From positions 1-36,790 of the forward strand of contig CAYTYZ010000013.1 of the NCBI GenBank assembly GCA_964442385.1: DNA of 36,790 nt, given 5' to 3'. Numbering within the stretch: the first letter of the stretch is position 1; every line of letters starts with the position of its first letter. The position numbers and the translations under genes are program-made. This document shows, in pieces, positions 29,445 to 36,790 of the stretch. Below the pieces are notes generated by a model. It did no database searches and was not told the origin of the DNA. It was given only the letters and a program-made list of their open reading frames with translations. This stretch comes from CAYTYZ01 sp964442385. GTDB taxonomy: Bacteria > Patescibacteriota > Microgenomatia > UBA12405.

Positions 29445-29520
29445 CGACCCTCCCGATTATCGGGATGCTCTATCCGCAAAAGCTACTGGGACATTTTACG
29501 TTATTATTCTAACATTTTAT
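29445..29520 (-). pseudogene. degenerate promoter-plus-5' copy of tRNA-Arg(TCT)
   Basis: The 40 nt 29481-29520 match 29147-29186 (tRNA-Arg promoter and first bases) with two mismatches. Along the minus strand GTCCCAGTAGCT, a changed D loop of equal length and ATAGAGCA follow. The anticodon arm is replaced by a TCCCGATAATCGGGA hairpin, then GGGTCGC precedes the GIY-YIG start codon. Confidence 0.85.
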
Positions 29521-30398
29521 TGATTTTCTTGCTTTGCTTCTTCCTCTTCCTTTAGCCTTTGCATTTCCATCTTTTCCAAACTACAAGCCACCAGCAGAGC
29601 ATCACCAAAACGACTGTCTGCTCTGGAGTCATACTCTTCCAGTATTTCATTCGTTAATAGGTAATTATCAAATGCATTTTCCCTGATTGACTGCACATTG
29701 GTAATGTCTACTCCTTTTACCCAACAATATAGATAAAAAAAACTAACCATCCCTTCTTTGCTTTTTTCCTCATCAAGATCTAATATGCCGCAATTCCGTA
29801 ACCAAGCCATGGCATCATTTAATTTAGTTTTTCTCTCCACATCTTCATTATCATGAGACCCCCAATATACCTTTTGCGTCGCAACCGAAATAATCGCTTT
29901 AAAAAGCTCTTGAGGATCATAGTGTTTATTATCTCTAGCTGCTTGCTGGATACTATCATTCAAGTCACCCCGATCCCATTTTACTTCCAAAGCCTGAATT
30001 AGTATTTCAATTTTTGAAATTCTATTGCGAACAATACTGTGGAAACTATATAATCTATTCATAAAATCAAAATCGGAATACTTTCCAGGTTTATTGTCAA
30101 AAAGACTGGCAATGGTAATATGACCAAAAAAATCAGGAATACTAACCAAATCTCCATTGTCTAGCAACTCTGCATCTTCCTTTCCAGTTACAAGTCTGGT
30201 ATTTAACAAAGTACCGCTGTTGGGTTCAAATTCAAATACTCCAGCTCTTACACCATCGCTAAGATTTGCCGCTTCACCCACATATTTTCCATCAAGGTAC
30301 AACACCCCTTCTTTTAGTTTCAAAACCCTTGGAGTATTCTTTAAAGGTTCAGCTTCTGATGGTAATTTTGCAATTTTCGGTTCTTTTCTAAAAGACAT
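29517..30398 (-). CDS. hypothetical protein (293 aa)
   Basis: A soluble, acidic protein. The N-terminal 90 residues are beta-rich ('GVLYLDGKYVGEAANLSDG'), the rest is mainly helical and ends in a charged coil 'KEEEEAKQENQ'. No family is recognised. Its stop codon lies at the edge of the duplicated tRNA-Arg promoter. It is divergent from the secreted coiled-coil gene at 30418, with only 19 nt between the two start codons, so the promoters must overlap. Confidence 0.68.
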   Translation of the reverse strand: MSFRKEPKIAKLPSEAEPLKNTPRVLKLKEGVLYLDGKYVGEAANLSDGVRAGVFEFEPNSGTLLNTRLVTGKEDAELLDNGDLVSIPDFFGHITIASLFDNKPGKYSDFDFMNRLYSFHSIVRNRISKIEILIQALEVKWDRGDLNDSIQQAARDNKHYDPQELFKAIISVATQKVYWGSHDNEDVERKTKLNDAMAWLRNCGILDLDEEKSKEGMVSFFYLYCWVKGVDITNVQSIRENAFDNYLLTNEILEEYDSRADSRFGDALLVACSLEKMEMQRLKEEEEAKQENQ

Positions 30399-30417
30399 AT
30401 TATGTTAAGATTATCTC

Positions 30418-31233
30418 ATGTGGTCCGCATTACTTCTACTATTACTTAGTCCAATCTTTGCCCAGGATGCAACTACATCGGCAGTCCTTGAAAGCACTCC
30501 TAGCGCAACTATAGTCCCACTTCCAACCATCGACCCAGTGGACCAAAAAATCAGCCAGTACACCAAAGATTATATTTTCAGCAAAGATCTTTTTAACCAA
30601 GCCTATCTGGTGTATACCAATAAAAAGCAGACCCACACCAGATATGGCACCATAATCACCAAAGAAGAAAAACTTAAAGCCACAAGAGAAGTTCTTATAG
30701 CCAGAAACACTATGTTACGTACTTACCTTCTAGCCCTGCGGGTCCGTCTAGACAAACATTTGGATTCTTCACCAACAGATACCGAAAAAGTTAAAATCGA
30801 AATAAGCAAGCTGGAAGACTGGTTAGCTGAGCAAAATACAATTGTAAGCTCACTACTTGAAAAAGACTTTGATAATAATCAATTCGAATTCAAAACTAAA
30901 TACAATTTATTTTTGCAAACTGCTTATTCTGCCTTGGTCCAAGAACACCTAAACCACAATCTCTATATTCAGGCCATGTTTGACCCTATTATGGCAGATT
31001 TGCAACAATCCAATTTAACCCCAGAAGGACAGCAACTTTTATCAGAAACCAAGGTTAAACTTGACCTGGCAAATCGTTCTCTTGCTGCAGCCAAAGAAGC
31101 TGCCATAATTAAACCCAACACAATCAGATTTAGTGATTTTTATCCCACTTCCAAGACAGAGCTCCAACTGTCTAAAAGTTATCTTTCCCAAATTATTCAA
31201 AATATCGAGGGAATAGTCCTTCGCTTTCTATGA
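30418..31233 (+). CDS. secreted coiled-coil protein, hypothetical (271 aa)
   Basis: A short signal peptide (MWSALLLLLLSPIFA, cleavage likely before Q16) and a Ser/Thr/Pro-rich linker lead into a long, mostly helical region with Lys/Glu heptad-like spacing. A TAAGAT box lies 6 nt before the ATG. The stop overlaps the start of the following membrane protein (ATGA), so both are made together, perhaps as parts of one envelope structure. Function unknown. Confidence 0.72.
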   Translation: MWSALLLLLLSPIFAQDATTSAVLESTPSATIVPLPTIDPVDQKISQYTKDYIFSKDLFNQAYLVYTNKKQTHTRYGTIITKEEKLKATREVLIARNTMLRTYLLALRVRLDKHLDSSPTDTEKVKIEISKLEDWLAEQNTIVSSLLEKDFDNNQFEFKTKYNLFLQTAYSALVQEHLNHNLYIQAMFDPIMADLQQSNLTPEGQQLLSETKVKLDLANRSLAAAKEAAIIKPNTIRFSDFYPTSKTELQLSKSYLSQIIQNIEGIVLRFL

Positions 31234-31619
31234 CAGAGATAGACATACCCCAAGACAACCCTATTTTAAGTGAGCAAGTTCAAGCAGAAATACCCATTTC
31301 CAGGCAACCGCCAGCTTCACCAAAAAGAAAGGATAAAAAAATCATTCTTCTAATTTCCCTGGTAGCTGTATTTTTTCTATTACTTTTTGTATCAGTTATA
31401 GCTTCAGCCATAGCTCAAAGTCGTCTTTCAAAACAACCTACAAATACGGAAAAAACCATTCCTACTCCAACTCCTGCTCCCATTATAAACCAAGTTCAAA
31501 TTCCAGAGATCTGGGCCACTCGCCTCCTACCCATAAAAAAAGAACTTGATGCCCTGGAATCCTCACAGGGAGCAAACGATTTTCTACCACCTGTATTTGA
31601 TACTCAAATTGGACTATAA
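31230..31619 (+). CDS. single-pass membrane protein with Pro/Thr-rich stalk, hypothetical (129 aa)
   Basis: A cytoplasmic N-terminus of about 33 residues with a basic end (SPKRKDKK), one membrane helix (about residues 37-58), a Thr/Pro-rich spacer ('TEKTIPTPTPAP') and a short external tail. Translationally coupled to the secreted coiled-coil gene by a 4-nt overlap. Convergent with efp. Function unknown. Confidence 0.7.
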   Translation: MTEIDIPQDNPILSEQVQAEIPISRQPPASPKRKDKKIILLISLVAVFFLLLFVSVIASAIAQSRLSKQPTNTEKTIPTPTPAPIINQVQIPEIWATRLLPIKKELDALESSQGANDFLPPVFDTQIGL

Positions 31620-31625
31620 AATCTA

Positions 31626-32189
31626 TTAATTTCTCGATACGTAGGTACCACTTTCTGTATTTATTATTAGCTCGTCTCCATTGTTTACAAATAGGGGAAC
31701 CTGAACTATTGTGCCAGTATCCAAAGTAGCCGGTTTCAAGGCATTGGTAACTGTATCTCCTTTTACAGAAGGTTCAGTGTATGTCACCTTGGCTACTATA
31801 GTTTTTGGCAAAGTAACTCCAACTGCTTTTTCTTCGTAAAACTTAATTCTATATAGAATGCCTTCTTTTAAATAAGCCTTATCTTCTCCCATAATTTGAG
31901 CTGGTACATTAAATTGTTCAAAGCTACGAGGTTCAATAAATACATAGTTCTCTCCATCAAAATAGGAATATTCGGCTTCTCTGGTTTCAACATTTACTTC
32001 ATCAACCTTTTCGCCGGATTTATAGGTAAAATCTACAACTCTACCAGTAAACAATCCCTTTAATCTAAATCTATAAAAAGCAGAACCCTTTCCAGGTGAC
32101 ACGAACTGTGAATCTACCACACTATGAGGTGAGTCCTGGTATAAAATATATTGACCACGCTTTAGTTCGTTCACGCTTATCATTGCCAT
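31626..32189 (-). CDS. efp: translation elongation factor P
   Basis: 187 residues with three beta-barrel domains. SPGKGSAF with K34 at the tip of domain I marks the site that enters the peptidyl-transferase centre and relieves stalling at proline runs. Whether K34 is modified cannot be told; no epmA/epmB-type genes are visible. TAACAT lies 7 nt before ATG 32189, so the first of two nearby ATGs (MAMIS) is chosen and the message is probably leaderless. Confidence 0.95.
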   Translation of the reverse strand: MAMISVNELKRGQYILYQDSPHSVVDSQFVSPGKGSAFYRFRLKGLFTGRVVDFTYKSGEKVDEVNVETREAEYSYFDGENYVFIEPRSFEQFNVPAQIMGEDKAYLKEGILYRIKFYEEKAVGVTLPKTIVAKVTYTEPSVKGDTVTNALKPATLDTGTIVQVPLFVNNGDELIINTESGTYVSRN

Positions 32190-32333
32190 AGACTGAATGT
32201 TAGCAAATAATGGGTTAATTTAAAATACCCCCCAGTAAGCTAGAGGAGCCACCGAGGGGTCTAGGGACTATCATACCAAATATTATAAGATTTGCAAGTA
32301 CATATTAGCTACATCATGGCAAGTAAATACTTT

Positions 32334-32930
32334 TCAAAAATTTCCAGACTGAATTTGATCCATGAACTTGTTTACCCCATAAGCCCATGATCCTGTTGAT
32401 CTGGCCGAGGTAGGATTATATTTTCTTTCTATTTCTTCAATCGAATACAATCCCTTGTCATAATAAACACGCTTCAAATAAGCCGCGTAGCTTTTTAAAG
32501 CCAGTTCATAGCTATCAAAGCCAAGCGTACCCTTACTATGTATGCCATATCCCCAGCAATTATGACTACCATCCGGAATTTTCTTGCACAAGTTTGATTC
32601 TTGTTGAGCTATGGCTACTATTAATCTGTAATCTAATTCGTAAGTCAATGATAAGTCAAAAATCATATCAACATATGGCAAAAGAGGGGAATTGTATTTT
32701 CTCAGATACTTTGCAATCAGCTCTTTTCTGGCATCAGCGCTAACCAGACTAGCACTAACCTTTTGATTGTCCCCAGCCTCTCCTTCTGCCACTACCACCC
32801 CCTGGGGTACTACAGCCGGATTTTGCCATAGTACTGGGTTTGTTTTGGCAACCAAAACTTCCATACCCAACAATACCAAAGTCACTATAGTGGAAACTAA
32901 AAATAAAACTCTTTTATTTACCATTATCAC
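32334..32930 (-). CDS. membrane-anchored muramidase/glucosaminidase-like peptidoglycan hydrolase
   Basis: An N-terminal anchor (about residues 7-27), a linker of about 40 residues, and a lysozyme-like domain: 'LIVAIAQQESNLCKK' holds a likely catalytic Glu and 'CWGYGIHSKGTLGFDSYELALKSYAAYL' matches the GH73/lysozyme-fold neighbourhood. It should cut peptidoglycan outside the membrane. GTG 32930 lies 6 nt after TATCAT and is favoured as a leaderless start; ATG 32924 is the alternative. Between it and efp (32190-32333) there is only a CCCC/GGGG hairpin near 32229-32261. Confidence 0.72.
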   Translation of the reverse strand: MIMVNKRVLFLVSTIVTLVLLGMEVLVAKTNPVLWQNPAVVPQGVVVAEGEAGDNQKVSASLVSADARKELIAKYLRKYNSPLLPYVDMIFDLSLTYELDYRLIVAIAQQESNLCKKIPDGSHNCWGYGIHSKGTLGFDSYELALKSYAAYLKRVYYDKGLYSIEEIERKYNPTSARSTGSWAYGVNKFMDQIQSGNF

Positions 32931-32952
32931 AATTTCATGATACCATCACCCC

Positions 32953-33669
32953 ATGCACAATCATAATTATACCCACGAACTTAAAAAAGAAAAAAATGGT
33001 GGATTTTTACTTAAAATCACACTTGACAAAACCAATATCCAAGCAACTTACGATATAATTTTAGCCTATCTTTCCAAATCTTTAGACATAAAAGGCTTTC
33101 GCAAAGGCCAAGTTCCTCCAACCATTGCCCTCAAACACCTTAATCCAGAAACTATTCTGGGTGAAACTCTAAACGAACTAGTCAACCAAGCCTACTCACA
33201 TATCCTTCAAGACGAAGAGCTTCGTCCTGTTATGGAACCACAAATTAAATTGCTAAATCCACCCCTAGAACTTGGCAAGGCCTGGGAAATAGAATTTATT
33301 GGCTCTACAAGACCAACCCTAACCCTTTCACCTTCTTGGTCTGAAAAGATAAAAAAAATCAAAGACGATAATCGAGATAGTAAGGTAAAAAAAATCCTAG
33401 CCTTACTTGAAGCAGAATCTAGTGTCGAACTTGCCCCAGTTTTACTGGAGGCCGATATCAAAACCAGTGGCAAATATAAAGAAATAGTTCAAAAAGAATG
33501 GGCATTAAATTTAGCACTAGAGGAAATTGCAAATAGTCAAAAGCTAACAGTAGAGCCAGCAGAAATTGAAACGATTCTCTCCAAGCCTGAAAACAAATCA
33601 GTTAACCCTAACCTCGTGGGATATCTTCTTCGTCAACAAAAAACCATCGACTATCTCCTTACTTTATAA
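32953..33669 (+). CDS. tig: short trigger-factor-like chaperone
   Basis: 238 residues. The N-terminal domain has the ribosome-binding signature in 'DIKGFRKGQVPPTIALKHL', as in trigger factor, and the C-terminal part is a helical chaperone region. The middle FKBP-type prolyl isomerase domain is absent: normal trigger factor has about 430 residues. Domain-lacking forms are known, so this need not be a broken gene. TGATAC lies 9 nt before the ATG, and the gene is divergent from the muramidase. Confidence 0.82.
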   Translation: MHNHNYTHELKKEKNGGFLLKITLDKTNIQATYDIILAYLSKSLDIKGFRKGQVPPTIALKHLNPETILGETLNELVNQAYSHILQDEELRPVMEPQIKLLNPPLELGKAWEIEFIGSTRPTLTLSPSWSEKIKKIKDDNRDSKVKKILALLEAESSVELAPVLLEADIKTSGKYKEIVQKEWALNLALEEIANSQKLTVEPAEIETILSKPENKSVNPNLVGYLLRQQKTIDYLLTL

Positions 33670-33690
33670 ATTTTGTTATAATTGGCTACC

Positions 33691-34299
33691 ATGGCAGGAG
33701 GTGCTCTACAAAGTACTAATGACAAAAAAAGACAAGCGGCCATTGCCGCTGCCAAGTCGGGTCAAGAAATCCTTACTTCCGGTAGCCAAAATAAAGCCAA
33801 CACTCCAGCTCTTTCCCCAGATGCCAGACCCAAATTAACCTTATCTGGGGTGCTTTTTGGACCAGGAAAGTCCGAAGCTAAACCAACCGAAAAAAAAAGT
33901 TTTAGCGGTGAATTCTTGCCCGTCCAAAATATCGTTAAAGAACAAAAAGTGCTTTTCGATCTCAAGGAACAAGCAGTCAAAAGAGAAATCGACCAAATTT
34001 TAGGTGATATTAGATCTCTAATAGGACAGGTAAAAGAAATCCAGTCAGATATTGCTTCCGCTGCTATCAATCCACCAGTAGAAACAAATCAATATCAAGT
34101 CAATTTTCTCAGCAGGATCAGAATTATGGTCCAGTTTCTTCTAAAAAACATTAGAGAAGCAGGGGAGTGGTCAGCTCAATTTTCACAAAAATCCAAAAAG
34201 AAGAAAAACATGTTTTGGAACATGGCCAAAGACAAGAAAAAAGGTGGCCAGCAATATATGGAAAGTGGCGAACATTCAGTTAGTCGATCAGTAAATTAA
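33691..34299 (+). CDS. DUF5660-like conserved Patescibacteria protein
   Basis: About 202 residues from ATG 33691, 8 nt after TATAAT (33677-33682). The N-terminal half is low-complexity (Ala/Gly/Ser/Lys/Pro), then comes a helical segment 'FDLKEQAVKREIDQILGDIR' and a C-terminal signature 'KKKNMFWNMAKDKKKGGQQY...SGEHSVSRS' that I associate with DUF5660. Function unknown; no signal or membrane segment is visible. Confidence 0.75.
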   Translation: MAGGALQSTNDKKRQAAIAAAKSGQEILTSGSQNKANTPALSPDARPKLTLSGVLFGPGKSEAKPTEKKSFSGEFLPVQNIVKEQKVLFDLKEQAVKREIDQILGDIRSLIGQVKEIQSDIASAAINPPVETNQYQVNFLSRIRIMVQFLLKNIREAGEWSAQFSQKSKKKKNMFWNMAKDKKKGGQQYMESGEHSVSRSVN

Positions 34300-34341
34300 T
34301 ATAATGGAAGCCATATTACGATTCAAACCAAATTAGTTACA

Positions 34342-34527
34342 ATGCTGCTAGGATATGTAGAGCAAGCGTCATATGTTGAAATCGTAGACGAAAAAGAACT
34401 GAGCCTTCCAATACTAAGAAAAGACATTCTGGGTACATGGGAATACTTGCCGTGTGACGGTGGGATTGACAAGCCAGCTAAAAATCTCTTTAGAGATCCA
34501 AGGCTAGCCACCAGAGATAGACTATAA
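34342..34527 (+). CDS. possible small protein (61 aa)
   Basis: An open frame between the DUF5660-like gene and tRNA-Val(GAC). Composition is protein-like ('YVEQASYVEIVDEKELSLPILRK', then a basic end 'RDPRLATRDRL'), but there is no Shine-Dalgarno site and no clear -10 box at the usual distance. It may be real or chance. Confidence 0.38.
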   Translation: MLLGYVEQASYVEIVDEKELSLPILRKDILGTWEYLPCDGGIDKPAKNLFRDPRLATRDRL

Positions 34528-34558
34528 AACTATTTTTTATAGTATAATTCCCAATAAC

Positions 34559-34635
34559 GATCCTATAGCTCAGTTGGTTAGAGCGTTTCATTGACATTGA
34601 AGAGGTCGGAGGTTCGAGTCCTCCTAGGATCACCA
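34559..34635 (+). tRNA. tRNA-Val(GAC) with encoded CCA
   Basis: Acceptor GATCCTA/TAGGATC, discriminator A, CCA at 34633-34635, anticodon loop TTGACAT giving GAC. TATAAT lies about 10 nt upstream. Confidence 0.95.
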
Positions 34636-34710
34636 AAAATTAGTTTTATATTTTATTACCCGTAAATCCTTACCTTAATCAACTTATCCACTTTTAAGAC
34701 TATTAAATAT

Positions 34711-35220
34711 ATGAGCACAAAATACGGAATTATTAGAGGACACAAATTTCATGGAGACCCAGCTAGGTTTGAAGCAGTTGCCGCTTTAGTTGCCACTAAA
34801 TTCAAGGGAAAAGCAAAATATGTTGCTGATGTTGCCGGAGGACAGGGTATGTTAGCAAGGTTTCTTAACAAGAAATATAATTTTGATACCGAAGTCATTG
34901 ACCCTAGGGGACACACCTTATTAGGGGTTAAAAATAGACAAGAAGAATATAGCAAAGACATGGCCAGTTACTATGACTTAATTGTAGGTATCCACCCTGA
35001 TGAAGCCCTAAAGGAAGTTGTTTATTCCGCCCTTATTAGGCCAGTCGTCGTAATCCCATGTTGTAATTTCTGGTCGACAAATGAAACCCTCGGCAGGGAT
35101 GCTCTGCTATCCAAAATTGAAGAATATTACATAAATAATAATGTAAAATTTGAACGATTTACCTTTTCATTTCAAGGACCAAAAAATATTGGCCTAATTT
35201 CTTGGCCTCCAGTCAGATAA
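34711..35220 (+). CDS. class I methyltransferase-like protein
   Basis: 169 residues. 'YVADVAGGQGMLARFL' is a motif I-type S-adenosylmethionine loop, 'VIDPRG' the acidic second strand, and 'IRPVVVIPCCNFW' a motif IV-like strand with a Cys pair reminiscent of Methyltransf_32-type enzymes. The substrate is unknown. It is a short version, lacking an obvious target-recognition part. It stands alone between tRNA-Val and thrS. Confidence 0.68.
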   Translation: MSTKYGIIRGHKFHGDPARFEAVAALVATKFKGKAKYVADVAGGQGMLARFLNKKYNFDTEVIDPRGHTLLGVKNRQEEYSKDMASYYDLIVGIHPDEALKEVVYSALIRPVVVIPCCNFWSTNETLGRDALLSKIEEYYINNNVKFERFTFSFQGPKNIGLISWPPVR

Positions 35221-35408
35221 GACAGTTAGGAATAGACTTCTATAGTTTGATTGAAAAAGGCTCCCAACTGCGATAAAGTATCTCACCATGCTATTATTAG
35301 CTATGCAAATATCGTTATTGACTACTATAATGCCCACAAGGGCATAGCGTCATGTCTTTTTGGGCTAACTTAACCTTTTTTCTAAATTTAAATTTTTAAA
35401 TCATCAAT
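35221..35408 (+). promoter_or_regulatory. thrS upstream region with promoter-proximal hairpin
   Basis: TATAAT (35326-35331) is followed at once by ATGCCC-ACAA-GGGCAT, a stable 6-bp hairpin at the expected 5' end, and about 60 nt of leader before ATG 35409. I see no T-box specifier or antiterminator sequence. Confidence 0.4.
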
Positions 35409-36790
35409 ATGTCTGATCAAAATCAATTAAACGCGCTCTGGGCCCTGCGCCATAGCACCGAACACGTCCTATCAGAGGCCATGGAAAACCTGTATGGACA
35501 GGACAAAATTATTAAAGCCATGGGGCCAGCTACCGACGAAGGGTTTTACTTTGACTTTGATACTGTCGACGTTAAAGTTAGTGAAGATATGTTTCCCGCT
35601 ATCGAAGTAGAAATGACCAAGATTATTGCTCAAAATCTACCCTTAGTCCAAAAAACTATTTCAGAAAAAGAAGCTAGAGCTCTTTTTAAAAACAATCCAT
35701 ACAAATTAGAATGGATTGATACTTTTATAAAAGAAGGTAAAGAACTTTCTACTTATTCCACAGGCGATGATTTTACAGATCTTTGCGCTGGTCCTCATAC
35801 TGCCAAAACTGGCGATATTAAGGCTTTTAAACTACTTTCCGTAGCAGGGGCTTATTGGCACGGCAACGAAAAAAACAAAATGCTTACCCGGATTTATGGA
35901 ACTGCTTTTTTTAACCAAGCTGAACTTGACCAATTTTTGCATCTTCTAGAAGAGGCTAAAAAAAGAGACCATCGCCGCCTTGGCAAAGAACTAAATTTGT
36001 TTACCTTTTCCGAATATGTTGGTTCTGGATTCCCTTTATACACTCCCAAAGGTGCTTGGATTCGGCGTCAACTCAATAATTATGTGGAAGAGCTTCAGTC
36101 TAGTCTGGGATATGACCAAGTCCACACACCACAAGTTGCCAAAGCCAAATTATTCCAAATCTCTGGTCACTACGACAAATATAAAGACGACATGTTTCAA
36201 GTTAAAAGCCACTATTCTGATGAAGAATTTTTTCTCAAACCCATGAACTGCCCTCAGCATACTCAAATCTATGCCTCCCAGGCCCGTAGTTACCGTGACC
36301 TACCAATCAGACTTACTGATTTTGCCATGGTATACCGAGATGAAAAACCAGGCGAACTAAATGGTCTGGCCAGAGTAAGATCGTTTTCCACAGATGACTG
36401 TCATATATTTTGTACCGAAGAACAGGTAGATTTTGAAATTGATCAANNNNNNNNNNCTACTGCAACTCTCGACACTTGAGCTCAACGCGGAAATTGATCA
36501 AGCCCTGCAAATGACCAAACAAATAATGGAAAAGCTGGGACTTAAATATCGCTACCGAATGTCAACACGCGATCCCAAAACTCCTGAAAAATATTTAGGT
36601 CACCCTGATACTTGGGACAAACTGGAAGCCTGGGCGGTGAAAATTATGGAAAGAAACGGTATTGAATACTATGATGCCCCAGGTGAAGCTTCTTTTTACG
36701 CCCCAAAAATGGATATGATGGCCACCGATGCCCTAGGCAGAGAATGGCAACTCTCTACAGTTCAAATTGATTTTGTTATGCCCGAAAGGT
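35409..36790 (+). CDS. thrS: threonyl-tRNA synthetase (interrupted by an N gap and the window end)
   Basis: The start lacks the N-terminal TGS domain and goes directly into the editing domain (H15, H19 in RHSTEH; later DLCAGPHT). The class II catalytic core follows, with PMNCPQH contributing a zinc Cys and 'YRDEKPGELNGLARVRSF' as motif 2. After the N gap (36447-36456) the reading frame resumes with 'EIDQALQMTKQIMEKLGL' and runs out of the window before motif 3. GAAATTGATCAA occurs on both sides of the gap, so the intervening bases may be an assembly artefact. The enzyme charges tRNA-Thr and edits mis-charged serine. Confidence 0.95.

Noticed and set aside
35221..35408. T-box riboswitch upstream of thrS
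   Set aside because: No T-box core sequence, specifier loop or terminator/antiterminator pair is visible; only a short hairpin at the promoter.

Overview
This window looks like a chromosome piece from a Candidate Phyla Radiation (Patescibacteria) bacterium, perhaps Microgenomates-like. That placement is inference. It rests on an AT-rich, very compact gene order, many small lineage-type proteins, a DUF5660-like protein, a shortened trigger-factor-like protein, a DRG-type GTPase, and 14 tRNA genes scattered singly. I see no rRNA and no CRISPR array. A 10-base N gap at 36447-36456 breaks thrS.

Layout. Positions 1-2335 are an AT-rich patch: the tail of a probable recombinase and a large ABC-type ATPase resembling the PrrC/RloC anticodon-nuclease class. 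Positions 2459-9678 hold seven minus-strand tRNAs (Gln, Leu, Val, Gly, Phe, Leu, Gly) alternating with short genes: two galE paralogues, a short-chain dehydrogenase, a Nudix hydrolase, zinc-ribbon and membrane-anchored proteins, and a broken four-helix-bundle gene. Positions 9720-16981 hold two C-x2-C paralogues, an SPFH protein, small membrane proteins, tRNA-Leu(TAA), an Ldh-family oxidoreductase, tRNA-Pro, a CPBP protease and a C-terminal J-domain protein. Positions 17104-20158 form a tight operon (HAD phosphatase, alpha/beta hydrolase, KsgA/Erm-like methyltransferase, Tgt). Then come a DRG-like GTPase and a secreted clan GH-A glycosidase. Positions 23400-26980 are an accessory block of paired soluble paralogues and an array of small membrane proteins. 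After a further tRNA-rich stretch (Lys, Arg, Arg) with a Tat-like polysaccharide deacetylase and a GIY-YIG nuclease, the right end carries translation and envelope genes: efp, a trigger-factor-like protein, a muramidase-like protein, tRNA-Val(GAC), a methyltransferase-like protein and thrS.

Most unusual content. (1) Intact tRNA genes sit beside degenerate partial tRNA copies. Three tRNA-Leu genes each have an upstream copy of promoter plus tRNA 5' end, split at the same place (after tRNA nucleotide 9) by the same 18-19 nt palindromic insert. tRNA-Pro, tRNA-Lys, tRNA-Arg(TCT) and tRNA-Val(TAC) have related copies. Several copies bracket single genes (galE, a CPBP protease, a GIY-YIG nuclease, a small membrane protein), which suggests tRNA-anchored one-gene cassettes. 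(2) Three small-membrane-protein genes share nearly identical promoters, nested-hairpin leaders and terminators although their proteins have diverged strongly. (3) Several coding sequences start one nucleotide after the mature 3' end of a tRNA. (4) Many housekeeping-type genes have a -10 box 5-8 nt before the start codon (leaderless), while accessory genes have full TTGACN-N17-TATAAT promoters, structured leaders and strong Shine-Dalgarno sites.
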